Shown in pieces: positions 17,600 through 25,885 of a stretch of DNA of 64,000 nt. The first letter of the stretch is position 1; every line of letters starts with the position of its first letter. The DNA comes from Mesobacillus harenae (GTDB lineage Bacteria; Bacillota; Bacilli; Bacillales; Cytobacillaceae): assembly GCF_013343715.1 (NCBI RefSeq), contig NZ_JABUNR010000006.1, positions 1 to 64,000 on the forward strand, read 5' to 3'. Made by a program: the position numbers and the translations under genes. Under the pieces are notes generated by a model. That model was not told where the DNA came from. It made no database searches and saw nothing but the letters and a program-made list of their open reading frames with translations.

Positions 17600-18721
17600 G
17601 TGTTAGATGTAGCAATTATTGGAGCAGGTCCATATGGAATTTCAATGGCTGCCCATGCAAAAAAGGCTGGTCTTCATTATAGAGTGTTTGGTTATCCCAT
17701 GGAGTTTTGGCACTCAAAAATGCCTCCTAATATGTATATCCGTACATTATTGGAACATACAGGATTATCTGATCCGGACAATCAATTTACATTAAAAAAC
17801 TATCAGTCTGAAAGAAATATTAACTTGACCTATCCTATGCCTCGCTCTGTATTAGTAGAGTATGCTAATTGGTTTATAAATAAAACGAAAATTTCAGTTG
17901 AAAATTCCTATATTACCAAAGTTTTAAAATCTAAAAATTTTTTCGTTTTAGAGACTGATAATGGAACTACATTACGAGCAAAGAATGTGATCATTGCCGT
18001 AGGTCTAACAAATGCGAAATACATTCCGGAAAACTTTAAACAGTTCTCTAAAAGTTATATCTCACACACCGCAGATCATACAGATTATCGGTCATTTAAA
18101 GATAAATCTGTATTGGTTTTAGGAGGCGGTCAAAGCGCTTGGGAGGCAGCAGCATTATTATACCAAGCAGGTGCTGAAGTTGAATTGGTATACCGCAGGC
18201 CTCAACGTTTAAGTCCAGATAAAAACACGAATGCTATACAAAAAGAATTAGCTGGGAAATTTTACTTTTTATCGTACCAGGAAAAAGAAGAAATACGCCG
18301 GCAGCTAGAGAGACCTACTGTTTCCGATTTTCTAATTCCATTAGTTGAAGGGAAAGTAACACAAAGACCAAATACAATGATCGATCAGGTTTTTTTAACA
18401 GAAAATCAACAATTACTTGTTAGTTTTAACGATCAGAGCTCTGCCGTTTATGATCATGTGATTGCAGCAACAGGATATCGATTTTCAGTTAATAAGCTTT
18501 TCTTTCTCCAATCATTTGTTAATTATATGCAAATCAACGAACAAGGCGAGCCCAAACTAAATGAATATTTTGAATCATCGATCCCAAATTTATATTTTGC
18601 GGGTCCAGCAGCTGCCTACTCACACGGTCCTACCTTTCGCTTCATTTCCGGAGTGTGGAAAACATCTGAAGTGACCATTAACCATATATCTAGGCAATCT
18701 AGTAAGAGGTCAATAGAATGA
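17600..18721 (+). CDS. FAD/NAD(P)-binding oxidoreductase (monooxygenase-like)
   Basis: A 373-aa flavoprotein with an N-terminal FAD-binding Rossmann motif (VAIIGAGPYGISMAAHAKKA) and a second dinucleotide site near the middle (SVLVLGGGQSAWEAAALL). The layout and the ATGYRF motif near residue 295 recall Baeyer-Villiger / N-hydroxylating monooxygenases and thioredoxin-reductase-like enzymes. The exact reaction cannot be set. The GTG start follows AAGGGGGG. It lies downstream of the carboxylase genes and may modify the same substrate, though a broken gene intervenes. Confidence 0.75.
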   Translation: MLDVAIIGAGPYGISMAAHAKKAGLHYRVFGYPMEFWHSKMPPNMYIRTLLEHTGLSDPDNQFTLKNYQSERNINLTYPMPRSVLVEYANWFINKTKISVENSYITKVLKSKNFFVLETDNGTTLRAKNVIIAVGLTNAKYIPENFKQFSKSYISHTADHTDYRSFKDKSVLVLGGGQSAWEAAALLYQAGAEVELVYRRPQRLSPDKNTNAIQKELAGKFYFLSYQEKEEIRRQLERPTVSDFLIPLVEGKVTQRPNTMIDQVFLTENQQLLVSFNDQSSAVYDHVIAATGYRFSVNKLFFLQSFVNYMQINEQGEPKLNEYFESSIPNLYFAGPAAAYSHGPTFRFISGVWKTSEVTINHISRQSSKRSIE

Positions 18722-18944
18722 TTTCGAAGAACTGTAAGATTTTTTAATTGAGCAGATAAAAAATGACTCTAACTTTAAGAATAAGTCCGCAGTGGACTTA
18801 GGTAACGATTAATTTGGTGATTATGTGTAGAAAATATATTCTCATTCTTCTACATTACAGATAAATAAATTCATAATTATTCCTAAACAAGATTTAGTCA
18901 TTATGCTGACTTTTTATGCAGTTAATCAATTAAGGAGGGTTCTG

Positions 18945-20012
18945 ATGAAAAACTTACTAGAAATCCATCAACCCACAAGATCCAAAGTTACAATTTTACC
19001 AAATATATTCTCAAAATTATATGAGTCAAAGAATTTACCTGGTATTGCTTTAGTAATCGTCATCGGCCTTATAGCTGATTCTTTAGGAAAGGATTTCCCG
19101 CTTATTGGCGGAGCCGTAATAGCCATCGTCATAGGAATCCTTATCAGGCAATTTTTAAGTGTCCCAGAGGTATTTTCAGAGGGAATTAGTTATACATTTA
19201 CCAGGTTATTAAAGCTTGCTATTGTTCTGCTTGGTTTTAGCTTCAGTTTCTCCCAAATTTTTAATGTTGGTTTAAATGCCATTATCATCGTATTAATTGC
19301 TGTTGTTATAGGTATTTTTTTAACTTATTTTGTGGCTAGATTGTTTAAGCTAACAGGAAATATTCCATTACTTATTAGTTTAGGCACCGGAATTTGCGGT
19401 GCCACTGCGATCGCAACTTCAGGACCGATCATAAAAGCAAAAGATGAGGAGATCGTCTATGCAGTTAATACTATATTTGCTTTTAATGTGCTGGCAGTCC
19501 TCATCTATCCTTTAATTGGTCATTTATTATCAATTCCTGATAATCAGTTTGGGGTTTGGGTGGGAACAGCTATCCATGATACTTCTTCAGTAGTGGCAGC
19601 AGGCTACAGTTACAGTCAATCGGCGGGTGATGCCTCTGTAGTAGTAAAATTAATTAGAACATTGATGCTCGTACCAGTTGCACTCATTTTATCGTTATAT
19701 ATTTCATTTAAAAACTCTAAGCTGAATTCAGATGAGGACAACAAATTAAAAATTCGTAAGGTCTTTCCCTTTTTCATTTTATTGTTTGTTGGTGCTGCAT
19801 CTCTAAATACAGTTATTTCGCTTCCAACAAATTTTGTTGAAATTACTTCATATGTTGCTAAATTTCTTATATTAATGGTGATGGCAAGTGTTGGCCTTCG
19901 AACCGATTTTAAAAAGATTAAGTCTGTCGGGGTAAGACCTTTGATAGTCGGGCTAGCATCTTCTGTTATCATGGGAACAATCAGTTTGGTATTAGTAAGA
20001 ATCTTGTTTTAA
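18945..20012 (+). CDS. YeiH-family putative sulfate/anion exporter
   Basis: A 355-aa polytopic membrane protein of the YeiH/UPF0324 family (about ten helices). Marker sequences are SLGTGICGATAIATSGPIIK and FGVWVGTAIHDTSSVVAAGY, both strongly conserved in the family. Members are annotated as putative sulfate exporters, but few have been tested; some sit near sulfonate or taurine genes. I chose the ATG at 18945 behind AAGGAGGG; the earlier frame start at 18903 has no site. It appears single-gene. Confidence 0.85.
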   Translation: MKNLLEIHQPTRSKVTILPNIFSKLYESKNLPGIALVIVIGLIADSLGKDFPLIGGAVIAIVIGILIRQFLSVPEVFSEGISYTFTRLLKLAIVLLGFSFSFSQIFNVGLNAIIIVLIAVVIGIFLTYFVARLFKLTGNIPLLISLGTGICGATAIATSGPIIKAKDEEIVYAVNTIFAFNVLAVLIYPLIGHLLSIPDNQFGVWVGTAIHDTSSVVAAGYSYSQSAGDASVVVKLIRTLMLVPVALILSLYISFKNSKLNSDEDNKLKIRKVFPFFILLFVGAASLNTVISLPTNFVEITSYVAKFLILMVMASVGLRTDFKKIKSVGVRPLIVGLASSVIMGTISLVLVRILF

Positions 20013-20085
20013 AGGAACTAATATATAATTTTTCACCACAAGATCGTGGAAAAAGAATTCTTATAAGGCTTTTTGGCTCCACTTG

Positions 20086-20116
20086 AGGTCTACTCAATAT
20101 GAGGAGACTATTTTTT
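20086..20116. terminator. Palindrome family A copy 2 (degenerate)
   Basis: AGGTCTACTCAATATGAGGAGACT followed by ATTTTTT; the same element as at 4123 with several changes. It is the left edge of a duplicated block that also holds the second Nudix copy. Confidence 0.6.
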
Positions 20117-20129
20117 ATGGATGATACGT

Positions 20130-20507
20130 TTAACTGCTGGGACTGTCTGCCGGTGCCCATATGAGAGAGTGTAAGTTTTCTTTTTTCAGCCAAAGCAGCT
20201 TGCTGTGCTCACTCGGCATTGGAGTGCCTTTGACAATGGTACCCTTAATAGAAATTAAGTTAATCGTAAAGGTGTCATATTCGTGTGTAGTGTCATTGAA
20301 CACTTCATCCGATGTCTTAACCTCACAACCTAGTTCTTCATCAATTTCCCTCACAAGGGCTGAGTAAATATCTTCATCCTTTTCCACTTTACCACCTGGA
20401 AACTCCCGCATATTCGGGGTTGCCATTTCAGGAGATCTAAGCGCGCATAAAGTCTCATTTTGATCGTTTTCAATAATAGCAGCAACAACTTTAACAACCT
20501 TCTTCAT
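20130..20507 (-). CDS. Nudix hydrolase copy 2, C-terminus frameshifted
   Basis: A close duplicate of the Nudix gene at 4130-4543. The Nudix box is intact (GKVEKDEDIYSALVREIDEE followed by LGC), so the enzyme could still be active. Near the end an extra C in the run at about 20140 changes WAPADIPAVEQ... to WAPADSPSS-stop, losing roughly twelve residues of the last helix. The ATG at 20507 has GGAGG before it. The copied block also includes its terminator and the tail of the 72-aa gene. It could be a young pseudogene or a shortened working enzyme. Confidence 0.7.
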   Translation of the reverse strand: MKKVVKVVAAIIENDQNETLCALRSPEMATPNMREFPGGKVEKDEDIYSALVREIDEELGCEVKTSDEVFNDTTHEYDTFTINLISIKGTIVKGTPMPSEHSKLLWLKKENLHSLIWAPADSPSS

Positions 20508-20576
20508 GATAGCCTCCAACAAGAAAATTTGTAGATGATGGTATCACTTTTAAAATACGTGACCAAGTTTAAATCA

Positions 20577-20606
20577 AAAAATCCCCGGTACATATGCCGG
20601 GGATTT
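20577..20606 (-). terminator. Duplicated CCCCGG hairpin
   Basis: Same hairpin as at 4616-4643 (CCCCGGTACATATGCCGGGG), flanked by AAAAAT and ATTTTC. It came along with the Nudix duplication and now terminates nothing intact. Confidence 0.7.
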
Positions 20607-20668
20607 TCTCATTTATTAGCAGCTGCTTTCCTCGGCTCGCCTTTTTTAACAGGTTAACGAGAGCGTCA
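20607..20668 (-). pseudogene. Tail of duplicated 72-aa gene
   Basis: Matches the C-terminal coding end of the gene at 4646-4864 (TTTATTAGCA.CTGCTTTCCTCGGC) with a nine-base loss, a lost stop codon and nothing of the front. It marks the right border of the Nudix block copy. Confidence 0.6.
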
Positions 20669-20702
20669 TAAATTTCTGCAGTTTAAATTTTCTCAGTAAT
20701 AA

Positions 20703-20726
20703 TGTCCGCTTTTTGATATCCGGACA
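20703..20726. promoter_or_regulatory. TGTCCG-N12-CGGACA dyad, copy 1
   Basis: Inverted repeat TGTCCG...CGGACA about 80 bases upstream of the -24 element at 20796. It is the same as the dyad at 22468 and is proposed as an enhancer site for a sigma-54 activator. Confidence 0.45.
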
Positions 20727-20793
20727 TACAGTGAGACACCTTTTTTAAGCAATAAGTATTAGAATTTACTTGATTTACCTATGTTTTTTGAAC

Positions 20794-20811
20794 CTGGCAC
20801 GAATTTTGCAA
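20794..20811 (+). promoter_or_regulatory. Sigma-54 (-24/-12) promoter in front of a broken gene
   Basis: CTGGCACGAATTTTGCAA: GG at 20796-20797 and GC at 20808-20809, exactly 12 apart, matching TGGCAC-N5-TTGCA perfectly. It precedes the deleted monooxygenase copy and may still fire, possibly reading on into the RibB-like/riboflavin kinase gene. Confidence 0.8.
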
Positions 20812-20877
20812 TATAGGTTAGTAAGTGATTGAATTACCGATTCCATCATTTAAAAAATATAAAATGGAGGCGTTCAC

Positions 20878-21244
20878 ATGATTAAATGAAGGGATTCCGA
20901 ATTGTCCGCCAACGCACCTAACGACTCTTCCATACGGAACACCAGGGGAAGTGAATGAAAATGGCACCATAAAAGCGGTAAGTGTTGTGCCAAGTGCATA
21001 CACGAAATCACAAACTAGGCTTTTTCAGTCCTTTGGAGCAAGTGAAAGAACGTTAAAATGGTATGGAGAAGAAGATATTTCTCCAACGATCATGTTGGGA
21101 CCGATGGATGGAGTGGACTTGGGATCGATCCTGAGAAAAGAGGGATTAAAGCAGTTTGAGCTCTTTGCGACAAAGATTATGCCTGAATTCGGAAGGACAG
21201 ATGATGTACCTGCAGAAGTAGCTAAATATAATTTTAATAGGTGA
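20878..21244 (+). pseudogene. Deleted copy of luciferase-like monooxygenase
   Basis: A relic of the gene at 22652. The promoter, ribosome site (AATGGAGGCG) and ATG at 20878 are kept, but after ATGATTAAATGA the frame stops. The first about 185 codons are gone, joining near GGAATTCCGAATTG. A second deletion of about 125 codons joins GPMDGVD to the last about 35 codons (EGLKQFELFATKIMPEFG). Remaining parts are still highly similar to the intact gene, so the events are recent. Confidence 0.9.
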
Positions 21245-21369
21245 TGAATAACTAGATGAATAGTTATTATCCCTTAGCCATCTTTCGAGTTTAAAGAACT
21301 TTAGCGGTAACGAATGTTCTACATCATAAGATGACTAAATGTAATTATTTGAGATCGGAGGGAGTTTTT

Positions 21370-22401
21370 ATGTCCGGTGTTTCTGTTAAGAATGTTATTA
21401 ACCGATTAAAAGATGGGAACTTAATTATTATTTATGATGATATGAAAACTAAAATGGCTTATTTAGGAGGGGTTGCAGAAAGTGTAAATCCTGAGAAAGT
21501 AAACATTATGACAAAGATAGGAATGGGATTAATCTACGTTTGTATTACTGAGGAAAAAGCAGAGGAAATGAAGCTGCCTTTAATGGTAGAAAACAATATA
21601 AATTATGAATCAAAATCATTTGGCATTTCAATTGATTATAAGGATTGTACCACTGGTATATCCGCTTTTGAACGTTCCGATACGATTAAAGCAGTTTCAG
21701 TTGATCATATTCAGTTAAATGATTTTCAAAAGCCTGGTCATGTATTTCCACTGATAGGCAAAGATAAAGGACTTCTTCAACGTGTGGATTTCGTTGAAGC
21801 CATTCAAGACTTAGCGAAGATGGCTTCAGTTAAACCAATCGCATACATGTGTGAGATATTAAGCAAAAACGGTAATGTTGCTAAGATAAAGGACATTAAA
21901 AAGTTATCGTTGGTCTATAATATTCCCATCATAAAAATAAGTAAAATCCTAGAACTAAAGAAGAACGATCTTATAGATTCTTTAAGCGGTCCAGTCATCA
22001 AAGGAAAACAGTTAGGAAGAAAAATAGGATTCCCAACTGCTAATTTGGATGTTGATCATGATAAAAAACACTTAGTTAACGGTGTATATGGGGTTAAGGT
22101 TCATTTTGAAAATAATATATATGATGGAATTATGAACATAGGCTTAAGGCCAACCATTAATGATGGGGATCAAACTATACATTATGAGGTGCATATATTT
22201 AACTTTAACAAAACAATCTACAACACAATATTGAAAGTGGATGTTTACTTTTATTTAAGAGAAGAAATCCTTTTTTCTGGAGTAGAACAATTAATAGACC
22301 AAATAACCAGTGATATTGAAAAAGTAAACAAAAGATTTTATCCCACAAAAAGCATAAAGAGCGATTTGAACATAAAGACGAAAAAACTAGCTACCATATG
22401 A
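21370..22401 (+). CDS. Degenerate RibB-like domain fused to riboflavin kinase
   Basis: A 343-aa fusion. Residues 1-200 follow 3,4-dihydroxy-2-butanone-4-phosphate synthase (RibB): GMGLIYVCITEEKAEEMKLP, CTTGISA (93-99), PGHVFPL (122-128) and MCEIL (160-164). The acidic metal-binding loop normally DDEDRENEGD reads DDMKTKMAYL (23-32), and the catalytic His of the RGGHTEA motif is Phe141, so this half should not make DHBP. Residues 205-325 are a riboflavin kinase with intact LGRKIGFPTAN (215-225), MNIGLRPT and catalytic Glu273, but no FAD-synthase domain. It should convert riboflavin to FMN. The ATG at 21370 follows GGAGGG. It lies between the broken and intact monooxygenase copies. Confidence 0.8.
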   Translation: MSGVSVKNVINRLKDGNLIIIYDDMKTKMAYLGGVAESVNPEKVNIMTKIGMGLIYVCITEEKAEEMKLPLMVENNINYESKSFGISIDYKDCTTGISAFERSDTIKAVSVDHIQLNDFQKPGHVFPLIGKDKGLLQRVDFVEAIQDLAKMASVKPIAYMCEILSKNGNVAKIKDIKKLSLVYNIPIIKISKILELKKNDLIDSLSGPVIKGKQLGRKIGFPTANLDVDHDKKHLVNGVYGVKVHFENNIYDGIMNIGLRPTINDGDQTIHYEVHIFNFNKTIYNTILKVDVYFYLREEILFSGVEQLIDQITSDIEKVNKRFYPTKSIKSDLNIKTKKLATI

Positions 22402-22467
22402 TTGAGTGATAGATAAATAAAACAATCAAGTTAATTGCTAGATTAAGATACAACAGAAGATAAGAAG

Positions 22468-22491
22468 TGTCCGCTTTTTGTTTTCCGGACA
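22468..22491. promoter_or_regulatory. TGTCCG-N12-CGGACA dyad, candidate activator site
   Basis: Perfect six-base arms, centred about 115 bases before the expected transcription start, the normal place for a sigma-54 activator. The site is kept in the broken paralogue's upstream region. An outer AGTGTC...GACACT followed by T7 could alternatively make it a terminator of the kinase gene. Confidence 0.5.
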
Positions 22492-22566
22492 TACAGTGAG
22501 ACACTTTTTTTGAACAAGAAGTACTAGAAGCACCTGGTTTACCTGTATTTTTTGAATAATTAGATC

Positions 22567-22584
22567 TTGGCATGATTTTTGCAA
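22567..22584 (+). promoter_or_regulatory. Sigma-54 promoter of the monooxygenase operon
   Basis: TTGGCATGATTTTTGCAA: GG at 22569-22570 and GC at 22581-22582, 12 apart, close to TGGCAC-N5-TTGCA. It lies about 70 bases before the monooxygenase ATG. The likely activator is the AcoR-like protein encoded at 26637. Confidence 0.85.
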
Positions 22585-22651
22585 TATAGGTTAGTAAGTG
22601 ATGAAATTACCGATTACATCATTTAACAAAATAAAAAATGGAGGCGTTTAT

Positions 22652-23908
22652 ATGACTAAGGTTATTTTGCAAGTATACCCATCAATGGGTGGAGTAGAAG
22701 AAATGAAAAGACTTAGACCAATTGGCCGAAATAGTGATGCGTATCAAAACACACTTTCAGGATTAGTTGAATTGGTAAAGGCTGCGGATGAATTAGGGTA
22801 CTGGGGAATTACTCATGTTGAGCATCATTTTCACTCTGAAGGTCTTGAAAACTCTCCTTCACCTCTTCTGTTAAATGCCTATCTTGGACAATATACGAAA
22901 AAATTGAACCATGGACAATTAGGGATCGTCTTGCCAACTCATGATCCAATTCGGTTAGCTGAAGAGGCAGCGATGGTTGATCATATGCTTAAGGGCCGAT
23001 TCTTTGTTGGATTAGCCCGCGGGTATCAGGCTCGCTGGCAAAACATTATTGGCCAGAAATTCAATGTAACTTCAACTTCCTCTGATAAATCAGAGGCGGA
23101 TAGGAACAATCGCATCATTTTTGAAGAGCACTATAAAATCATGAAAATGGCCTGGACAGAGGACCTGCTTAAGTACGACGGGCCAACCTATAAAATTCCG
23201 AATCCTATTGATGGAATTCCGAATTGGCCGCCAACACACTCAACGACTCTTCCATACGGCACACCAGGAGAAGTGGATGAAAATGGCACCATAAAAGCGG
23301 TAAGTGTTGTGCCAAGTCCATACACGAAACCACACCCTAAGTTGTTTCAGGCCTTTGGAGCAAGTGAACGAACGTTAAAATGGTGCGGAGAAGAAGATAT
23401 ATCCCCAACGATCTTGTGGGGACCGATGGATGGAGTGGAGAAGTTAATTCGATCTTATCAAGAGGGAGCTGCTTCTAGAGGACGGACAGTTGGATTCGGC
23501 GAAAATGTTGGTCTGTGTCGTACCTTCCATATCGTAAATGACCGTTCAGAGTTATATGAGGCTGTTGAAAAGTATGAGAAGCCTGTGTGGGAAGGCTGGT
23601 ATAAGGAATTTGGATTTATGGAGGGGACACGATTCACAGGTGAAGAGGGACCAGTTCCAAAGCCAGGAGAGCATATGATGGATCGCTTAACAAATAGCGG
23701 AATACTTCTTGGCGGGACTGTAGATGATGTGAAGCGTCAGGTCGAGGCAGTCCTCAACCGGGTGCCAAACTTAGAATACTTTGTTTGGTTATTCCACTGG
23801 GGATTGATCCCGAGAGAAGAGGGCTTAAAGCAGCTTGAGCTTTTTGCAACAAAGGTAATGCCTGAATTCGGAATGACATATGATGTACCTGCTGAAGTAG
23901 CTAAATAG
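22652..23908 (+). CDS. Luciferase-like (LLM class) flavin-dependent monooxygenase
   Basis: A 418-aa member of the bacterial-luciferase-like family. Such enzymes use reduced FMN and O2 to oxidise organic substrates. Family signs: GYWGITHVEHHFHSEGLENS, LGIVLPTHDPIRLAEEAAMV, then GRFFVGLARGYQARW. It needs a separate reductase; an FMN reductase is encoded at 25886 in the same direction. The ATG at 22652 has TGGAGGCG seven bases upstream. It is the first gene behind a sigma-54 promoter. The hydrolases downstream suggest it begins a ring- or ester-opening pathway. A deleted copy lies at 20878. Confidence 0.88.
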   Translation: MTKVILQVYPSMGGVEEMKRLRPIGRNSDAYQNTLSGLVELVKAADELGYWGITHVEHHFHSEGLENSPSPLLLNAYLGQYTKKLNHGQLGIVLPTHDPIRLAEEAAMVDHMLKGRFFVGLARGYQARWQNIIGQKFNVTSTSSDKSEADRNNRIIFEEHYKIMKMAWTEDLLKYDGPTYKIPNPIDGIPNWPPTHSTTLPYGTPGEVDENGTIKAVSVVPSPYTKPHPKLFQAFGASERTLKWCGEEDISPTILWGPMDGVEKLIRSYQEGAASRGRTVGFGENVGLCRTFHIVNDRSELYEAVEKYEKPVWEGWYKEFGFMEGTRFTGEEGPVPKPGEHMMDRLTNSGILLGGTVDDVKRQVEAVLNRVPNLEYFVWLFHWGLIPREEGLKQLELFATKVMPEFGMTYDVPAEVAK

Positions 23909-23916
23909 AACTATTG

Positions 23917-23946
23917 ATAGGGGATGTATTTAACTGCTTCCCCTAT
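23917..23946 (+). terminator. Hairpin between monooxygenase and FAH genes
   Basis: Perfect 8-bp stem ATAGGGGA / TCCCCTAT then TTATTTAA. Weak T-run, so probably an attenuator that reduces expression of the downstream hydrolases. Confidence 0.5.
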
Positions 23947-23994
23947 TTATTTAACACGCGAAATAAAAATTTTGTAAAGAAGTAGGTGAATCAG

Positions 23995-24981
23995 TTGAAA
24001 TTGGTGACTTATGTTGTAAAAACCGCTATAGGCAGTTTTCAAAGAATAGGAATACTGCGAAATACAGATGTGATTGATTTGGTTCACTCATACGCTCTTT
24101 TTTTACATGAGGAGAAAGAAAGTGCTAGAGCGCATGAAAAAGCAAAGGCTATTTTAGGAGAGAATATGCTTTCTTTTATACAAGGGGGTGTGTTTTCACT
24201 TGAGGCAGCAAGAACCGCCCATAGTTTTATTGAGTCAAAAGCTATAGATCAATTGGCACACAATGAAATGGGTAGAATTATATTCCCTTTAGATGAAATT
24301 ACTTTAAAAGCTCCTCTTCAGCCAGTTTCTATTAGAGATACGTTGAATAGTGAGGTTCATTTCAAGAATTCTTTGAAGGAAGTAGGCCTGACTGAATTAC
24401 CTGCTTTCTTTTACGAACGGCCTTATTATTACCGAACTAGCCATACTGCCATTGCAGGGACAGGCGATAATGTCCCGTGGCCAAGCTTTGGGGACAAACT
24501 GGACTTTGAACTTGAATTTGCTGCGGTGATTGGTAAAAAAGGGATTAATATTCCAGCAGAAAAGGCTCATGAATATGTTATGGGTTATACCATTTTTAAC
24601 GACATTAGCATACGAGATTACCAACGCAAAGATATGTCTACCTCAATGGGACCGAGTAAAAGTAAAAACTTTACAAATGGAAATATTCTTGGCCCTTGTA
24701 TTACTACAAGTGATGAACTGGACCCTACCAATATAAGTCTCAAGGCAAGGGTAAATGGAGAAACATGGTCAGATGCCAGAAGTTCAGATATGTACTACTC
24801 TTTTGCAAAGCTCATTGAGTTTATATCAAAAGAGGAAACTCTATATCCCGGTGAAGTCATTTGTTCAGGGACTATGGCTTTTGGATGTGGATTAGAACTC
24901 AATCGCTTTTTAAAACCGAATGATGTAATTGAGCTAGAGGTAGAAGGAATTGGAATTTTAAAAAACAAAATAATATCTTAG
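23995..24981 (+). CDS. Fumarylacetoacetate hydrolase (FAH) family protein
   Basis: A 328-aa FAH-fold enzyme with N-terminal and catalytic domains. Metal-ligand motifs are visible: LDFELEFAAVIGK with its two acidic residues, then FNDISIRDYQ with the aspartate. Members split carbon-carbon bonds of diketo-acids or hydrate and decarboxylate ring-cleavage products. The TTG at 23995 is chosen because AGGTGA lies five bases upstream and it gives the usual MKLVTYV-type start. A GTG at 23986 is the alternative. It is followed after 16 bases by the cyclase gene. Confidence 0.85.
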   Translation: MKLVTYVVKTAIGSFQRIGILRNTDVIDLVHSYALFLHEEKESARAHEKAKAILGENMLSFIQGGVFSLEAARTAHSFIESKAIDQLAHNEMGRIIFPLDEITLKAPLQPVSIRDTLNSEVHFKNSLKEVGLTELPAFFYERPYYYRTSHTAIAGTGDNVPWPSFGDKLDFELEFAAVIGKKGINIPAEKAHEYVMGYTIFNDISIRDYQRKDMSTSMGPSKSKNFTNGNILGPCITTSDELDPTNISLKARVNGETWSDARSSDMYYSFAKLIEFISKEETLYPGEVICSGTMAFGCGLELNRFLKPNDVIELEVEGIGILKNKIIS

Positions 24982-24997
24982 GAAAGGGTGAGGTTCG

Positions 24998-25789
24998 TTG
25001 GTCTTTTTTTCTAAGAAATCAAGCAAAAAGTTAATTATAGATCTAAGTGACTGCTTAAGTAACAAAACCAGTGCAGTTGAAGCTAATCCCCATAAGATTG
25101 ATTATGTGGATCACGAAGAAAGTTTAGCCGTTAGTAATAAGTTATTTGGACTTAATAAAGAAGATTGGCCAGACGGACATGGTTGGGCTGCTGAAAATGT
25201 AACTCTATCCACACATTCTGGTACGCATGTGGATGCTCCCTATCATTATGGTCCTACCTCGGGCGGGCAGCCTGCAAAGACGATTGATCAAGTTCCACTT
25301 GAATGGTGTATTGGAAATGGCGTTGTTTTGAACATGAGTCACAAGAAAGCAGGCGAACGCATTACTGATGAGGATGTCCAGCTTGAATTAGAGAAGATTG
25401 AGTACGATATTCAGCCATATGATATAGTCCTAATTCGGACAGATACATCCAAAAAATTTGGCCAGCAGGGATACGACCAATTGCATCCCGGTCTAAGTCG
25501 AAAAGCGACTCAATACTTAGTAGAAAAGGGTGTACGTATGATTGGCATTGATGCCTGGGGATTAGATCGTCCATTTGATGTCATGGTGGAGGAAGCTAAG
25601 AAAGGCGATAGAAGCCAGTTATGGGAGTCTCACCTTTACGGAAAAGAACAGGAGTATTTACAAATTGAGCGTTTAGCTAATCTAGAGTCCATTCCAGTGC
25701 CGTACGGATTTACAGTGATCGCCTTACCGGTAAAAATCGATGGAGCAAGTGCTGGATGGAGTCGTGTTGTCGCAATTATGGAAGAATAA
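24998..25789 (+). CDS. Cyclase-family hydrolase (kynurenine formamidase-like)
   Basis: A 263-aa metal-dependent hydrolase of the cyclase family, which includes kynurenine formamidase and isatin hydrolase. The signature HSGTHVDAPYH is at residues 73-83, and the later LHPGLSRKATQYLVEKGV and GIDAWGLD are family-typical. Members open amide or lactam bonds. With the monooxygenase and the FAH enzyme it could open an oxidised cyclic intermediate; this is inference. The TTG start lies just after AAAGGGTGAGG. Confidence 0.85.
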   Translation: MVFFSKKSSKKLIIDLSDCLSNKTSAVEANPHKIDYVDHEESLAVSNKLFGLNKEDWPDGHGWAAENVTLSTHSGTHVDAPYHYGPTSGGQPAKTIDQVPLEWCIGNGVVLNMSHKKAGERITDEDVQLELEKIEYDIQPYDIVLIRTDTSKKFGQQGYDQLHPGLSRKATQYLVEKGVRMIGIDAWGLDRPFDVMVEEAKKGDRSQLWESHLYGKEQEYLQIERLANLESIPVPYGFTVIALPVKIDGASAGWSRVVAIMEE

Positions 25790-25885
25790 AATTTTAATAG
25801 AGTTTTAAAAAATTTTATCTTGGCTAGTTAATTGGTGGGGGTTCTTATAAATAGTGTTTTAGATTTTGATATGGGGGGGAAGAGG

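Noticed and set aside
21245..21369. FMN riboswitch before the RibB-like/kinase gene
   Set aside because: None of the RFN-element conserved segments (e.g. GGGCAGGGTGAAATTC or GACCGGCGGT) is present in the leader.
22466..22510. TGTCCG dyad as the end of an IS3-family element
   Set aside because: It resembles such ends in part (GTGTCCG), but there is no transposase, no second end and no target repeat, and its place relative to the sigma-54 promoter is better explained by an enhancer.
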